In this document: in pieces, positions 1-12,598 of the stretch
Position numbering within the stretch: position 1 is the first letter of the stretch
Layout of the letters: each line of letters opens with the position of its first letter
Assembly: GCA_033439265.1 (NCBI GenBank)
Contig: JAVTVX010000031.1
Coordinates: 19,636,001 to 19,700,000, forward strand
Direction of reading: 5' to 3'
Length of the DNA: 64,000 nucleotides
Source: Dillenia suffruticosa
Lineage: Eukaryota > Streptophyta > Magnoliopsida > Dilleniales > Dilleniaceae
The notes under the pieces: model-generated
Databases searched by the model: none
Seen by the model: only the letters and a program-made list of their open reading frames with translations
What the model was told of the DNA's origin: nothing
Made by a program: the position numbers and the translations under genes

Positions 1-576
1 TGCTTGGCTTGTTGATTGCGTGCCCTTTATTCTAGCGTGGCGAAAATCACGTAAGTTAAGAGTAAAGAGGTAAAGTGATCCTTGATGCAATAGGTAGTTG
101 GCTAATTTTGGGTAAGCCCGGGGGGGGGGGATGTGACTGAGTAGAAGCTATTTTTACGTTGTTGTAGCATAAGGGATCCATGTATATAATTATAGTGTTG
201 TAGATGAATAAATAGATAAAAATATTAAATTTTTAATTAAATTTTATAATATTTGAATTAAATTAATTATAATATAATTTTAAATATATATTAATTATAA
301 AAAATAATAATAATAATATTTGTGGGTGATGAGTTGCGCCTCCGTATACCCGCGCCCCCCGGGGGGCCTGGCATTACAGGCCACTAAACAGTATGCCTTT
401 CCCAATGCAATATGTGAATAAGAATTCAAGGGTATGAAGTGACCGCTTCCGGCTTTAGAAGGGCAATGTGTTTATTCCCGAGATAAATAAATGAATAGTG
501 GGAAAACCCTTCTAGGGCTTTTCCTACTTCTGTGAAAAATGATGCAGAAGAGGGAAGGTATCATTATTCTGTTCAT

Positions 577-608
577 CCCCCCCCCCCCCCCCCCCCAAAA
601 AAAAAAAA
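577..608. repeat. C20-A12 double homopolymer
   Basis: Twenty C followed directly by twelve A. It encodes nothing convincing; the apparent proline/lysine and glycine/phenylalanine frames over it are artefacts of the homopolymers. The exact length of such runs is uncertain in any assembly. Confidence 0.85.
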
Positions 609-969
609 GAGAGAATCATCAAGAGCCATAAAACATTTCTCTTGGTTGTTGACCAACAGAAGGCATGGGATGGGCATTAGGGCATTGTCTGAGATATTTT
701 TCGAAGTTAAGTAAAGACTGATTACCGAAACGAAATGATATACAAACCACACAAACACAAGTCCAGTACAACAAAACCAATTCTTGATGAGAATATATGC
801 TTTCATTCTATTGCCCCAATACAAATTGGATGACAAGAGGACTCCTAAATTAGACCCTTCTATATTATACCATAACTATTCCTCATCTTATCTACCCATC
901 TCAAATAAGGACATTTTTGAGCATGTTCATTCTATTCCAAGTTAGCCCAGCAATGCCTTTTTCTTGGTT

Positions 970-1112
970 TTCAACACCGATATCCGGAGTCATACTCTAA
1001 TTAATCTAATTTGAATATTTACGAGATATTAATTAGGAGTCAGTTCGCCTAATATAATTTTTTTTATTCTTAAATTTTGAATCTAAAACTTAATCAATAA
1101 AATTCGTTATTT
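970..1112 (-). mobile_element. SINE-like repeat, family A copy
   Basis: On the minus strand this matches the consensus built from the other copies: an AT-rich head with a Leu/Lys-rich pseudo-frame, a central part around TTAGGCGAACTGACTCC, then ATTAGATTAATT and an end near CCGGATATCGG. Boundaries are approximate. Confidence 0.5.
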
Positions 1113-2238
1113 GTCCATCTTGTTATAGCCAATTAGCATAGAAAGGGAAAAGTTTATTTCGACTCGCGGATCTTTTCTTTTCTTTGAGAGAAGGGGTGTA
1201 TTTTGAAACAAAATTTCATTGTTTCGCATTTGTTTTAGATTCTTGTAAAGTAGTGGCTTGAGGTATCTTTCAAAAGCCTGCCAACCAGTTTCTGAAATTG
1301 AAGAGACGAACTGTTCACAAAGAGTGACAAAAAGGTGGCCGTGATATGAGTTGCGGGGATCTAAAGAGCAAGGCAAGAGGATCCCCTTTTCTCATTTTTT
1401 TTTTTTTTTTATTTCAAAAGACAAAAATACTTCTGAAACATGGGAAGCACACGTGGCAGTTGGAGATCAAAAAGCCAAATCATCCACCTTGGACTAGGGT
1501 AAGGGCCAACTATTGGATTAATATAGCAGGACCGATGGGTGACGTAGTATTTTGAATTTAAATTTTATGTATAAAAAATAAGTTATTTTTTAATTATTTA
1601 ATTTGATTCAAATCAAATTTAATTAAATTTAAAATAATTATCTAACATCAATAATTTATAAAAAAAATTATATTAACATTAATATTATTTACACAAAAAA
1701 AAGAAATTAATAACTAAAATAATACAACACAAGATATGAGGCTTTTACTTGCTCTAACATTGAGAGGCAATCTTTTTTTTTTCTTTTTACAATTTTGAAA
1801 GAAATTTTAATATCATTCTTACAAGCAATTTTATTTTAATTCAAACTTAGTATTATTTCGGGGGGATGAGAGCTTCCCCGCTATTTTTTTTAAGAGAAAA
1901 ATGTATATGTATGATTAAAAAAATAATTTTAAATATTATTTCTCTTAAAAATTTATAATTCATTAAAATCATAATTCAAATAGATATCGTATTTTGTTTA
2001 TAATATAAAATTTTTAATTTTATCCCTAATTTATTTGGCAATTAAGTTAAACATACCTTGATTTGAATTTTATTATCCCGACACCTGTTTTTTCATGTTT
2101 ATTTGAACATCAAAGATTTTTTTTTCCCTTCCTTTTTCCTTAGTGGGAATAACATACTCTTTTGACATGTTATTTTAGATTAGGAGGTAAGGGCACAACG
2201 CAATTCGTGCTTTGAGAGAGTGAGAAAATGGAAATGAA

Positions 2239-2392
2239 TAGTCGGTTTAGTGGATAAGTTTATTAAATCTGTTAATTAAATTTTAGATTTGAAATTTGAA
2301 AATAAAAAAAATTATGTTGAGAGAGATATTCTTAAGATCTGAAAATAATTAAATTAGATTAATCGAAATATGATTTTGTATGTAAAGACGTT
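2239..2392 (+). mobile_element. SINE-like repeat, family A copy
   Basis: It begins with AGTCGGTTTAGTGGATAAG, continues through the family's AT-rich centre with GTTGAGAGAGA, and ends with the AATTAGATTAATCG segment followed by a weak version of the 3' end. No target-site duplication was identified. Confidence 0.5.
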
Positions 2393-2968
2393 TAGAGAGA
2401 CAAAGACAAAAGGGGAGGGGGAGGGGGAGTTTTTATCAAATGCGGGTAAAAAGGGGTCCATTTACAAGGAAATGTGTCGTAATTATATTTCCTCTACAAA
2501 ATGTACCAAAAGTTGTTGCTTTGGAAAAACAGACTTACACAAGCTTTTCCTTTTCCTTCTACTGTCGGATTACAATGGGTCACGAGTGGTTGAATATATT
2601 TTCATGGTAAGTTAACAATAAGACAGGTTCATAATTGACACATTCTTTTAGGCAACCTGGTGTCCTTATCATACTGTTCTCTTTCATGTACTTCCCTTTC
2701 GTTTTTAGGGTTTTTTTGGAGGGTCTAATTTGTTGTATAGTGCTTGTTGTAGAGGTAGCAGAGGATAGATCCCGAGAGATGTGCTAAAAATGGACCTTTC
2801 ATATCAACCATATGCATGAAAAAACGGGCACTTGTGAAGTTGACTATTCTTTCCATCAAGTTTTGCTTTTGTGAGCGGCACATAAAATACATATCTCATT
2901 GCACGAAGCACTCACAGTGACGTTAAAGGAGAGCAACGCTGGTTGTTTAAAGAGATAGCCTCTATTAT

Positions 2969-3152
2969 TATTATTATTATTTTTTTTGGTGTAAAGGAGA
3001 AAAAAGAAAACCAACACAACAAACAAACCCAGCAGGGGAATAAGAAAGCTTCTTCCTGATCCATGAATGGCCAGCCGCTTCTTCCTGCAGGAACCTCACC
3101 ACTTCTGTTGGAGGAGACTCACTTTCATGCATGCTTGGCTCAGCACCTTGGC
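2969..3152 (-). mobile_element. Short retroposed insertion with an 18-bp target-site duplication
   Basis: The 18 bases at 2951-2968 are repeated exactly at 3153-3170 (they start AGAGATAGCC). The 184 bases between end, on the minus strand, in a poly(A)/(TAA)n tail (plus-strand 2969-2989). This is the hallmark of target-primed retroposition. The body has an open minus-strand frame of about 60 codons that I do not recognise. It could be the 5'-truncated 3' end of an L1-type LINE or a fragment of a retroposed transcript. The perfect duplication suggests a fairly young insertion. Confidence 0.8.
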
Positions 3153-3412
3153 AGAGATAGCCTCTATTATGCATACAGATCGTCTTCAGCTTCTATTTTA
3201 TCAAGTAAACGGGGTAAAAAAAATCAAAGAAGGAAAAAGAGAGATTGCTCTTTCTAGTTGTGCATTATGACTTCTCAACTCCATTGGCTTTATTGGGGAT
3301 AATGCCCAAGCCAATAACAGCTGATCATTGAGTAGTTGAATGAAATTTAATTAGATTTAAAATAATTATTAAATATCGATAATTTATAAAAAAAGATCAA
3401 ATTTTCATGAAT

Positions 3413-3540
3413 ATAATGATAGAATACTAAATTCCCTTAACTATAAGTTTTAGATTTGAGATTTAAGAATAAACAAATAAGATTTGAGAGAATTAATAGT
3501 TGAACAAAACTCAGATACTGATCGATGATAAGAAAAATCC
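3413..3540 (+). mobile_element. SINE-like repeat, family A copy (short)
   Basis: This copy shows the family's order: AATACTAAATTCC, a box-B-like segment (TTTAGATTTGAGA), an AAGAATAAA run, GAGAGAATTAA, and a 3' part with CAGATACTGATCGATGATA. The stretch between centre and 3' end is shorter than in other copies. Confidence 0.45.
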
Positions 3541-3567
3541 GATTATACAAAAAAATACCAATATCTT

Positions 3568-3735
3568 GTAAATCTAATAATAAAATACTAAATTTCTTTA
3601 AGCAACGTCTCGAAGAGTCGAGTGAAAAAAAGACGTAAGAAAAATCAACTGTTAAATTGAATCTCACATCTAATCAAATCGAATTAGTTGGATTATTAGA
3701 TACCCGGTTCAAATACCAAAAAATAAAGTAAAATT
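3568..3735 (+). mobile_element. SINE-like repeat, family A copy
   Basis: It follows the previous copy closely in the same orientation. It has ATACTAAATTTC, a TCTCGAAGAGTCGAG segment at the box B position, ATCGAATTAGTTGG and a 3' ACCCGGTTCAAATACC end before an A-rich stretch. Confidence 0.45.
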
Positions 3736-3770
3736 TTTTATTAAAAAAAATAACCGCAATGATAATTCTG

Positions 3771-3974
3771 GTCTTTTTTTTTTGTTTGATACTATAGTTT
3801 GGTTATCACCCAATATCCGGATTTTCATTCCAACTAATCTGGATCGATCATTATAGGATCTACTTTGTGGGAACAGATTTCTCAATATTATTTTTTCCGT
3901 ATCCAGAGAGAGTCGAACTTTCGACTTGGTTAAGGGACGAAGGTACTGATTCTACTTACGTCAACAAATGTTAG
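3771..3974 (-). mobile_element. SINE-like repeat, family A, best-preserved copy
   Basis: This 204-bp insertion is flanked by TAATTCTG at 3763-3770 and 3975-3982. On the minus strand it has a Pol III box-B-like core (AAAGTTCGACTCTC), a central segment containing ATTGAGAAATCTG, a GATTAGTTGGAATG segment, an end CCGGATATTGGG and an A-rich tail (T run at 3775-3783 on the plus strand). Head, body, tail and target duplication together support a tRNA-derived SINE; the family name is not known to me. Confidence 0.65.
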
Positions 3975-4117
3975 TAATTCTGATATCTTTTTTATATATA
4001 AAAATTGTCTTCCACTCTCAAAATATTATATTTCTTACCAAAAGCTTTTATTTTATTTAAAAAGTATTACAAAAAAGAGAAGAAAAATGTAGACAAATTG
4101 GAAAGTCAAGATACTAA

Positions 4118-4310
4118 CGGACAATTGATTTAGTAGAATGTGATATAAGATTCCTTAACCAAGTTCCCACATACGACTCGTGAGTTGGGTATGAAAAAAA
4201 CTACGTTGGGAGGATAATTTCTTTAAATGGGCCATTACAAATCTCGAACCGAATTAATCGAATCATGAATTCAGATACCGGTTGATATAGTAAAAAAAAA
4301 TAAAGAAAAG
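4118..4310 (+). mobile_element. SINE-like repeat, family A copy
   Basis: This is a full-length copy that aligns end to end with the one at 25612-25800. Shared landmarks are ACGTTGGGAGGATA, TTAAATGGG, a region of AATTAATCG, and the 3' end ACCGGTTGATATAGTA followed by an A run. The two copies at 21 kb distance allow a consensus to be read by eye. Confidence 0.65.
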
Positions 4311-4756
4311 AAATTCAAGATTTCACAATCATACAAAAACCATAACCTTTTTAACCAAACTTGACTAGCCCACGGGCCTACAAAAGGCCACCAAACCCAC
4401 ATAGATGCTAGGCCAGGTGAATAACCAACCCCATGGGGAAAAAAAGCATAAAAATTCCAATTTTCATTGGAGTTCTTGGATAAATTGATAAAAGAACTTC
4501 GTAGTTTATTAAATATGGCTTCCCATACCTACAAAATTATGGATTGCGCTAAAAGGTCCAATTACAATCACTTCTAAGTTGAAAATTAAAATCTTAAATG
4601 GAAGTCATAATAGAACTCTCTCTCCTGGGGACAACTAAAAAAAGCATGCCCTAGGCTTGGGCTCCAAGTTCCAACAATAGGGTGTGATTCACTGCATTGG
4701 CTGCTGGCCCAAGAAATTGGATTGGACCTGCAAAAGGAAAAGTGACAATATAAATC

Positions 4757-4922
4757 AAGTATGAGTGATCAAGTACTCTACTCCTTTAAACAGACATCTC
4801 GAGTTTGAACCCTGAAAATGACAAAAAAGAATTGGAAGAACCAACCCCTAAAAATAGATTCTACAATGTTCGAACTGGATTAGTCAGGTAAAACTTAAAC
4901 ACAAGTATTGAAAACAAAAAGT
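4757..4922 (+). mobile_element. SINE-like repeat, family A copy
   Basis: It has a good box-B-like core (CTCGAGTTTGAACCC), a head with GAGTGATCAAGTACTC, the CCCTAAAAATAGATTCTAC centre, GAACTGGATTAGTCAGG and a short A-rich end. It aligns over its length with the copy at 50320-50490. It lies in the last intron of the PFP-beta pseudogene. Confidence 0.6.
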
Positions 4923-4947
4923 TTATATATTTTTGGTATGATTCTTC

Positions 4948-5050
4948 TCCTTTTTTTTTGGTTTTTTTGATCACATAAAGAGGCTTAAACCCGAGAGCTT
5001 TACACGGGAGAGAGAGGGAAATGGTGCCAAATGAACTATAGCTCGTTAGC
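4948..5050 (-). mobile_element. Short tRNA-derived SINE with target-site duplication
   Basis: The 13 bases GGTATGATTCTTC (4935-4947) recur with one change at 5051-5063. The 103-bp insert, read on the minus strand, has a box A (TAGTTCATTTGG), a box B (GGGTTTAAGCCTC) and a 3' A-rich tail (T runs at 4951-4977). Spacing and order fit a tRNA-derived SINE with almost no body. It lies in the last intron of the PFP-beta pseudogene. Confidence 0.65.
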
Positions 5051-7514
5051 GGTGTGATTCTTCGATCAGCAGGTCAGGTTCTTAAAGAGCAGCAAAGCAA
5101 AGACATTATAACAATTCCAAAAACCTTGAGGGCCAAAATTAGAGTAATGCTTAGATTGAACGAGTTAAAGAGCCAAATGGGCCAAATCTTAAGTAGAATT
5201 CTATAATAAGGAAAATATTCGAATTTTGCAGATTTGAGTACTTTTAAATTGGTCAAAATAGTTTTGAAATCAAGTAAAAAAGAACATATTGAGGTGCAAT
5301 GTCATGTAAAATTCTGTTTATTTGGTCTCTTACCAAAATTATGCTAAAAATAGTTAATGCTAGTCACACATACCAGGGCTGATGTAGCGGTTCTTGAGAG
5401 ACCACTCGTCCCGCATTGATGCAAATGCTTTGAATGGTGCACCTGAAAATAAGTAATCATGCTTTATTTCAATGTTTTTATTCTTATGCAGCAGTCAAAA
5501 ATAATATCATAAAAAATTTGCTTTTACCTTCAAGCTCCACCATGGCCTTCTTGATCACAGGCTTGAACTTCCCTGCAACATTTAGTTGAACTCCAATGGT
5601 AACTACGGCAAACATAAAAAAAAAAAAAAAGGGAAAAGAGAAAAAGAAAAACCCAACATGCAATTGATTTGGGCTTCAGCCAGTTTTCAAGGTTACCCCA
5701 GAAAAATCTCATCATTTCATTATGAACACTCAAAGGCTGCGGAGTTGGGAAAAGGAATAAAATGAATCCGCCTTCTATTATTCATCCTACTCCATAATGA
5801 CAATAACCTTCCTAGGATCGAAAATTTTCCCACTGTTGATGCAAAATTAATGGAATTCTTCCCCAAATCCCAATCTAGGAAAAACAGCTCTCTCGAGTCA
5901 ACCATGAACAGAGGCATACACCATAAAGTGAAAATAAGTCATTAGGAACTTACGCAGATTCGAGACATTAAAATATGTGAGAAAGACTGTCTTTCACCTT
6001 AGTTTCAAATACAAGGATAAGTCCAGATAGGAGTGCCTCAATTGCTTCATCAAAATATAATATATTCTCACTTGGTTTTGATGCAGTTCTGTTAAAAACT
6101 AAGTACCATGAATGAATTTTCAAGCGTTCTAGAAAAGCTGGAGAAAAAAAGTCAAATCCCCCTACTTCTTTTTAAATATATATCATGTCATTTCTTTCAT
6201 GTCCATGTGTGCCCCCTTATTTCTACACATAATATAAGGCTTTGGTGAATGTGGGAGGTCAGGTGGGAAAGGGGGAAGGAGGAAACTTTTTGATGAAAAG
6301 AAAATCTACCGTGTCTCCTTTCTACGTCCATAAGTGAAGTCAATGCAGTTCCACCAACACTCCATTCTTCAACCGGAGCAGCCTAATTTCCCACCTGCAT
6401 ATTTGATTTGATTAGACAAGTTAGTCCAAAAACTGTAGGTTCAACATCCAAAGATAGGCTTGAATCCGAAAAGCAGATATGGTTCATTAAAGAAAAAGGA
6501 AATAAAAAAGCAAAACTGAAAAGAATCAAGAAAAAAGAAAAATAAATTACATACCGAAGATATCAATCCGGTTTTACCACCATGGAGGAGTGCTCCTGCA
6601 CCATAACCTAAGGCGTAGCCGTGGTTGGCATCAAAATTAGTTGGCAAACCACATCTTCCTTCGTATCTGCAGGGTAAACAACAAGCAACAAGTAATTACA
6701 GAAGTTTAGCAAAATATACCAAAACAATCTGTCTATCATAAATTGCTATCAAAAGTGATAACACCTATAATGTCTGTGAATTGTTTAGTTCTGCTAAACT
6801 AATTACTGACCACTAGTTATTAGAACATGCTCTCATTGCCCAAAAAGAGATAGATCAGATACTGGGAATAAATAAATATACCCAAAAAAGTGTGACTGAC
6901 CTTTGAACTGGCCCTTGTATGTACCAGCTTGCTTCCTCTTCTGTAGCTCAGTTTCAACCGTTTGGATAAGCATTTTCTCTGTTTCAATCTTGGCAACCTA
7001 AAAAGTTTTTGAACATGTAAAACAACCTGTCATGAACAAAATACCTACCGGCATTAGGAAAATAAATTGTAGCCTCACAAATTAAGTACCTGAACATTTC
7101 CATGTGGATCCCTTTCAAGCAACAATTGTTCTTGAATAGCGTTAGGCAAAATTTCAAAAAGCTGTAGACACTGAGGAGTTAGTTTCGCTTTCCATGCCCC
7201 AGCTTCATCCACAACGCCATGGGCCAGAATTTCGTTCAGTTCTGCAATGAGTATTTGAACCTGCAAATTTGCAAATACAACAAAAGTAAAGTAACACTAT
7301 AAATAATATAGAGATATGAACACATCAACTTAATCTTTTTATACCTCGGGAATAAAGTCAATAAGGCCTTCTGGAATAAGTATGACACCATAATTGTAAC
7401 CCAGTTCGGCACGTTTAACAATAACATCCACCATGTAGTCTGTAACATTCTTTAGAGTCAGCTTCTTTGCAGCAACCTGCAACAAGAAAGACATGTCATG
7501 AAACACAAACACTA

Positions 7515-7850
<336 letters not shown>

Positions 7851-10264
7851 TCAAAGGATGAAAATTCTGCAGTAACTACAGAGATATATAAGCAGGAAAG
7901 AGAAAACCATAAATATAGCACTTGCAGATATTGTTGTACAATGGCAAAGATCTAATGCTATCGTGGAAGCAAGATCCAGTAGACACCGCTCACATATTAA
8001 GTAACAATGACTATTATCTTAAAAATGGGACCCTAGCTTCAAGGAATTCAATTTAAGATTTACAGTAGAATTTTTTGAGGACCAACATATTTTGTTGAAG
8101 TTCAGGTCAAGCTGAAAACTTGATAAAGGTTATTTCTAAAGATCATCCACTTACGGTGATAATATTTTCCAGTTGAGCGAGCATCTATCATGACGTTACC
8201 AATCATTCTGAATATATCTGCACAATAGAGTAACACAACATGTTAATGCTCATTTTGAACAGCAAAAGATTTTGTAACTCATCCACAAAACCATAAGCAA
8301 TTTAGCTTGCACTGATGATACAAATGATTTTTTTTCCTCAAAATAAATGAGTCAGAGAGTTTAAAACCAAGGTCTATAATCACAATGGAAAAACCATGCT
8401 ATATTATTATTTCTCAAGCGGAAGGCTTCCAAAAAAACATGTCATGAGAACTTTCAATAAGAATATTCTCTCCTTATTAGAATGACAAATGCAAACCTTC
8501 CACTTGTTATCGCAGCTGAGTATATTTATATCCTTCAAATACTTTAAGAATCATTTGAAGATTTCCAGCATTCAGTGGATTGTATTTTGGTTTATTTTAT
8601 CACATTGGACATAATGTAAGGCAGGCATAAGAAACCAGGCGCTCAGAAAACCACCTATTCATAATTCATAAAGATGATGTCAGGATCAATGGGGCAGTTT
8701 TGTCTAGACATCATATTTTACCTTGCATGCGGTGTCAAATCCAAAACTTGTGGGAACTTCCTTGCACTTCAAATCACCATCAATGGTTTCTGGACATCCA
8801 ATCACCCTAGTTTTCAGATTTTTGCTTCTGTTCATCCAATCAGAAACACGAGTTACATCAAATAACTATCACTTCTACTCTTAACATTTCAAAAGGCACA
8901 ACTAAACCCGAGTGGAATGTATTCAAAGGTCATGGTCTCAAAACATGGCAAGTCAACCTGAAGTTCTCAGCAAGGAGGCATGCATTTGTGTTGGAGTCAT
9001 CCCCACCAATAACAACAAGCCCATCAAGATCAAGCTTCTTTGCTGTCTCTTCAGCTTGTTTAAACTGAAATTACACCCACGCAAGCATAGTCAGTCTTAT
9101 GTAAAGAAGCTAATGCGTCAGCAGCAGATGGCAGGCAAGACATATGCATGCGGGCACATTTTCATTTCTCGTACTTGAGAGTGAAGAAAGAGAAAAATAT
9201 TTACCTGCTCAGGAGTTTCAATCTTGTCTCTCCCACTACAGATCATATCAAATCCTCCCTGAAAGAGATATTAGAAGAAAATCAGATACTAAAACTTCAC
9301 CGGTTTTCTGTGCAAGAGTACAGAATAAACATATCTAAATTGAATTGTTATGTTAGGGCTGAAGGCACTGTTTGTTTCAAGAAGAATAACCTTCAGGCAA
9401 ACCTTTTCTTGACAAGTATTTTCCTGGAAATTTAGCTGTTTGGGTAACTGTGACTATCTAAATTAATTTATATCTACAAAAGCATAACTGCCAAGTGTGA
9501 CTAGCCAGGAAAACGACTTCTGATATTTTTTATTCTTTTTTTGTCTACAAGTCAGTTTTCAAAAATTTGCCTTGGTTCTCTACTAACTTGAAAATATTTT
9601 CCATTAACCAAAATAATTGGCAGCAAGTGATATAGGAAGATAATTTCTATGAAATGAAGAGAGCCTAAGTGGCACAAATTGCATATGCAAAAGAACACAT
9701 GTTATTCATGTTACTCACAAAAAAATCCACAAATGAACACACTAATTCTTAACACCTCAAACTATTTGCATGATTTACCAATACAGATTCATTCAACAAT
9801 GACATTAGAAAGAAAAAGAACAAACTTCAAATTATGGTTCAAAAAACTCAAACCTGATTTCTATATGGATAAATGAATTCAGAGTTGAGTTCAACATATT
9901 TGCCCTTCATAATACCAGCAGGACCTCCTCTGAATCCATAAAGAATACTTCCTTTTGCACGCTCTTGCAAGTAATCTGCCACCAAACACACGAACCCTCA
10001 AAACTACTTCACCAACAAATATTTTTTTTCACAAAAAGTAAAGAAAAAAAAAAAAAAAACAATCGCAAAACATCGAGTTTAATTTAATTATTACCAAACT
10101 CAATGGGATGTTGACTGCCTCTTTATGTGGCCATGTCACCTATGAGTAATGCTATTTCGTCCCACAAAGTCAATGACTGCTTATGCAGCGGGCTCCTATT
10201 AGTTGTTCAAATGTTAGAGAATTGCTCAGCATTATGCACAAACAAAATGTACCAATTGATTTTG

Positions 10265-10958
10265 TGTTGAATTTTGGAGTGCGGAAGCGTAAGTAGTTGA
10301 GTTAGGGTTTTTGTATTTGAAGGTTGAAAAACAACAAAGAAAATGAGAGATTGAATTTGTGAGAATGAATTCAATTGTATTGTTTTGATAAAATATCAAA
10401 TACAGGACATTTGTAGAGACAATATTCTAGAAAATATAAAGAGACAATTTATGAGAGAGACTATACTCTAAGTATACTAAGAGAGACAATACTCCAAGAT
10501 GTCTTACAAGTGAAGAGAGGAGACTTATTTATAGCCTAAAATGTCCTACTAGCCGGTAGATACAAAAACTAGTCGGTAGACACAAACTCAAAAACTAGTC
10601 GTTATAAATTCTGCCAATTCTGTCCTTACATTGTTTGGGCTTCTTGGGCCGTGAATGAGGTTTTCTTGAGCCCTTTTAATTTTTTATGCTTAATTATATG
10701 GACTAAAAAACCCTCATTGGCCAGCCCATTTAGGGCCTCTTTTTGACCTTCTAATTGGGTGTCTAATTGGGTCTACATTCTGCCCATTTTTGGACAGCTT
10801 CTTGAGCCTTGGTAGCTTCATTTTGGGCTCTTCCTTCCCTTCCTTTTCTTGGACTTTTGATATGCATTTGTTATGTAAGATTTTTATAGATTAGGGTAAT
10901 GTACTCTGGAGGTATCCATTCCCATGCTTCCTTGAATGTTTAATCGTCACTTTCAATA
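10265..10958 (-). repeat. 3' LTR of the Copia element
   Basis: On the plus strand it starts TGTTGAATTTTGGAG and ends CACTTTCAATA; it matches the other LTR over its whole length. For the element, which reads on the minus strand, this is the 3' LTR. Confidence 0.92.
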
Positions 10959-12598
10959 CTTCTCCTCAAGTCCGACGAATGTAATTCTATGGAGTTGTGA
11001 CTTACGAAGGTAGAGTCGAATGGTTGAGCTTCCTTTGCCTGATTTTTCTTGTTCTTTTTCTTCTTCTTTTTGGCCTTTTCTTTTCGCTCCCCCTTGCTCA
11101 TTAATTGGAGCTTCCATAGACAAACTCAGTGGTGCTTTATCACCTAATTTTGTAAAATAATACTCATTTTCGACAAATTTCATATTTTTCGATATGTATA
11201 CCGTGTTAATCTTAAGATTATAGCAAATATATTCATCTTTTCTAGGGTCATATCCTAAGAATATGCATCGCTCCCATTTTATGTAGCAAACACACCCGAA
11301 TGTTCTAAGATACATGAGGTTTGGTTTGCTATTTCTAATTGTCTCTAATAGAGACTTATCATCTAGTAGATCTTGAGGAATGCAGTTGTATAAGTGTGTT
11401 GCGGTACTAATTGTATTACATTAATATTTGTGAGTCATATGTGCATTTTCTAATAAAGAACATGTTAACATATTTATGTCATCTTTATTTATAATGAAGT
11501 TTTCATAACTCATAATTTCTAATCCTATGCCCTTTTGATTTAAAAAATTTTCAAAGTTAAGACATATAATTTGTTTATTATCCGTTCTAAATGTTTGAAT
11601 AGATGCACTATACATCTTAGCAATTAAATGACAGTGTTTTCTAAATGTATTATGTGTTTGTGTCATTTCCTTAAACATATATACCGATGTATATTTAAAG
11701 TGATGATCAATGAATAATATAATGTATTTGTATCATTCTCTAGACATGTAAATGGTTTCTCTAATATAACTATGTACATATTTAAAATCATTTAAATTTG
11801 GATTGGAGTTTATACCTTTAATAGACAGTTCACTTCTCCTTTGATCCGACCTAACTCTGTTTGGCTTGGGATTTAGATAAAAATCCCAACACCTTTATTT
11901 GGTATGATCTTTTCTTTTGCAATGTGAGCACACATTCTTAGCATGTTGCTCCTCCACTGTTGCCTTAAAGTCATACGCCTCCATTTGTGGTCGGCTTTCT
12001 TTCTCAAGTTTCTTAGAGGTTTCGACCCTTTGGATCATTCCTCTTAATTCCTCATAGGATGGTAGAGCTTCCTTTCTTAGGATTTCTAGATGCACCTCTT
12101 TGAATGGTTCTCCAAGAGACATGAGCAAGGCAAATGTTGTCTTCATTTCTCCTTCGTTGTAAAACATTGAGGTCCATTGTTAGTAGGCACAATGTCTCCA
12201 ATTCTGTCCACAGCCTTTCGAGGTCGCCAAAGATTTGGGTTAGGGTTTGGTCACCTTTTTGGAGTTTCAAGATTTGTTGTTGAATCTCAAAAACCCTTCC
12301 CAAATTGTATTTGTTCCCGTACAGCCCTTCAAGAGTGGTCCACATGGATTTGGAGCTTGAACAGCCGGCCACCATCATTTGATGAGCCTTGTCCAACGAG
12401 TTTAGTAGCATCAAGAAAATGTAATCGTCCTTCTTCTTCCATTGCTCAAAATCTCAAAATCGGAGTTGGATGCATCAAGTGGCTCATTTTGGATATACTC
12501 CAATGAGTTGTATAGATTCAAGAGACTTAGCATAATCTCCACCCATTGTGGGTAATTTTCAAAAGTGAGGAGAGGAAGTGAAATCTGCTCTGATACCA

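Larger units (their letters stand above)
1..2950. other. Gene-poor AT-rich intergenic stretch
   Basis: No coding region could be recognised on either strand; open frames here are short and look random. The stretch holds homopolymer runs (G10 near 121-130, C20 followed by A12 at 577-608), a short GC-rich palindrome-like segment near 350-375, and two SINE-like repeats at about 970-1112 and 2239-2392, listed separately. Confidence 0.6.

Noticed and set aside
1545-1680. A second AT-rich dispersed motif (AATTTAATTAGATTTAAAATAATTATTAAATATCGATAATTTATA type), seen also near 3335-3390, 14930-14990 and 26865-26930.
   Set aside because: It may be a real repeat, but the composition is so AT-rich that matches by eye are not reliable.
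10080-10170. Possible remnant of the GGQAPGGH exon of PFP-beta.
   Set aside because: Only the final GTAATAATT-like donor context is suggestive; the coding similarity is too weak.
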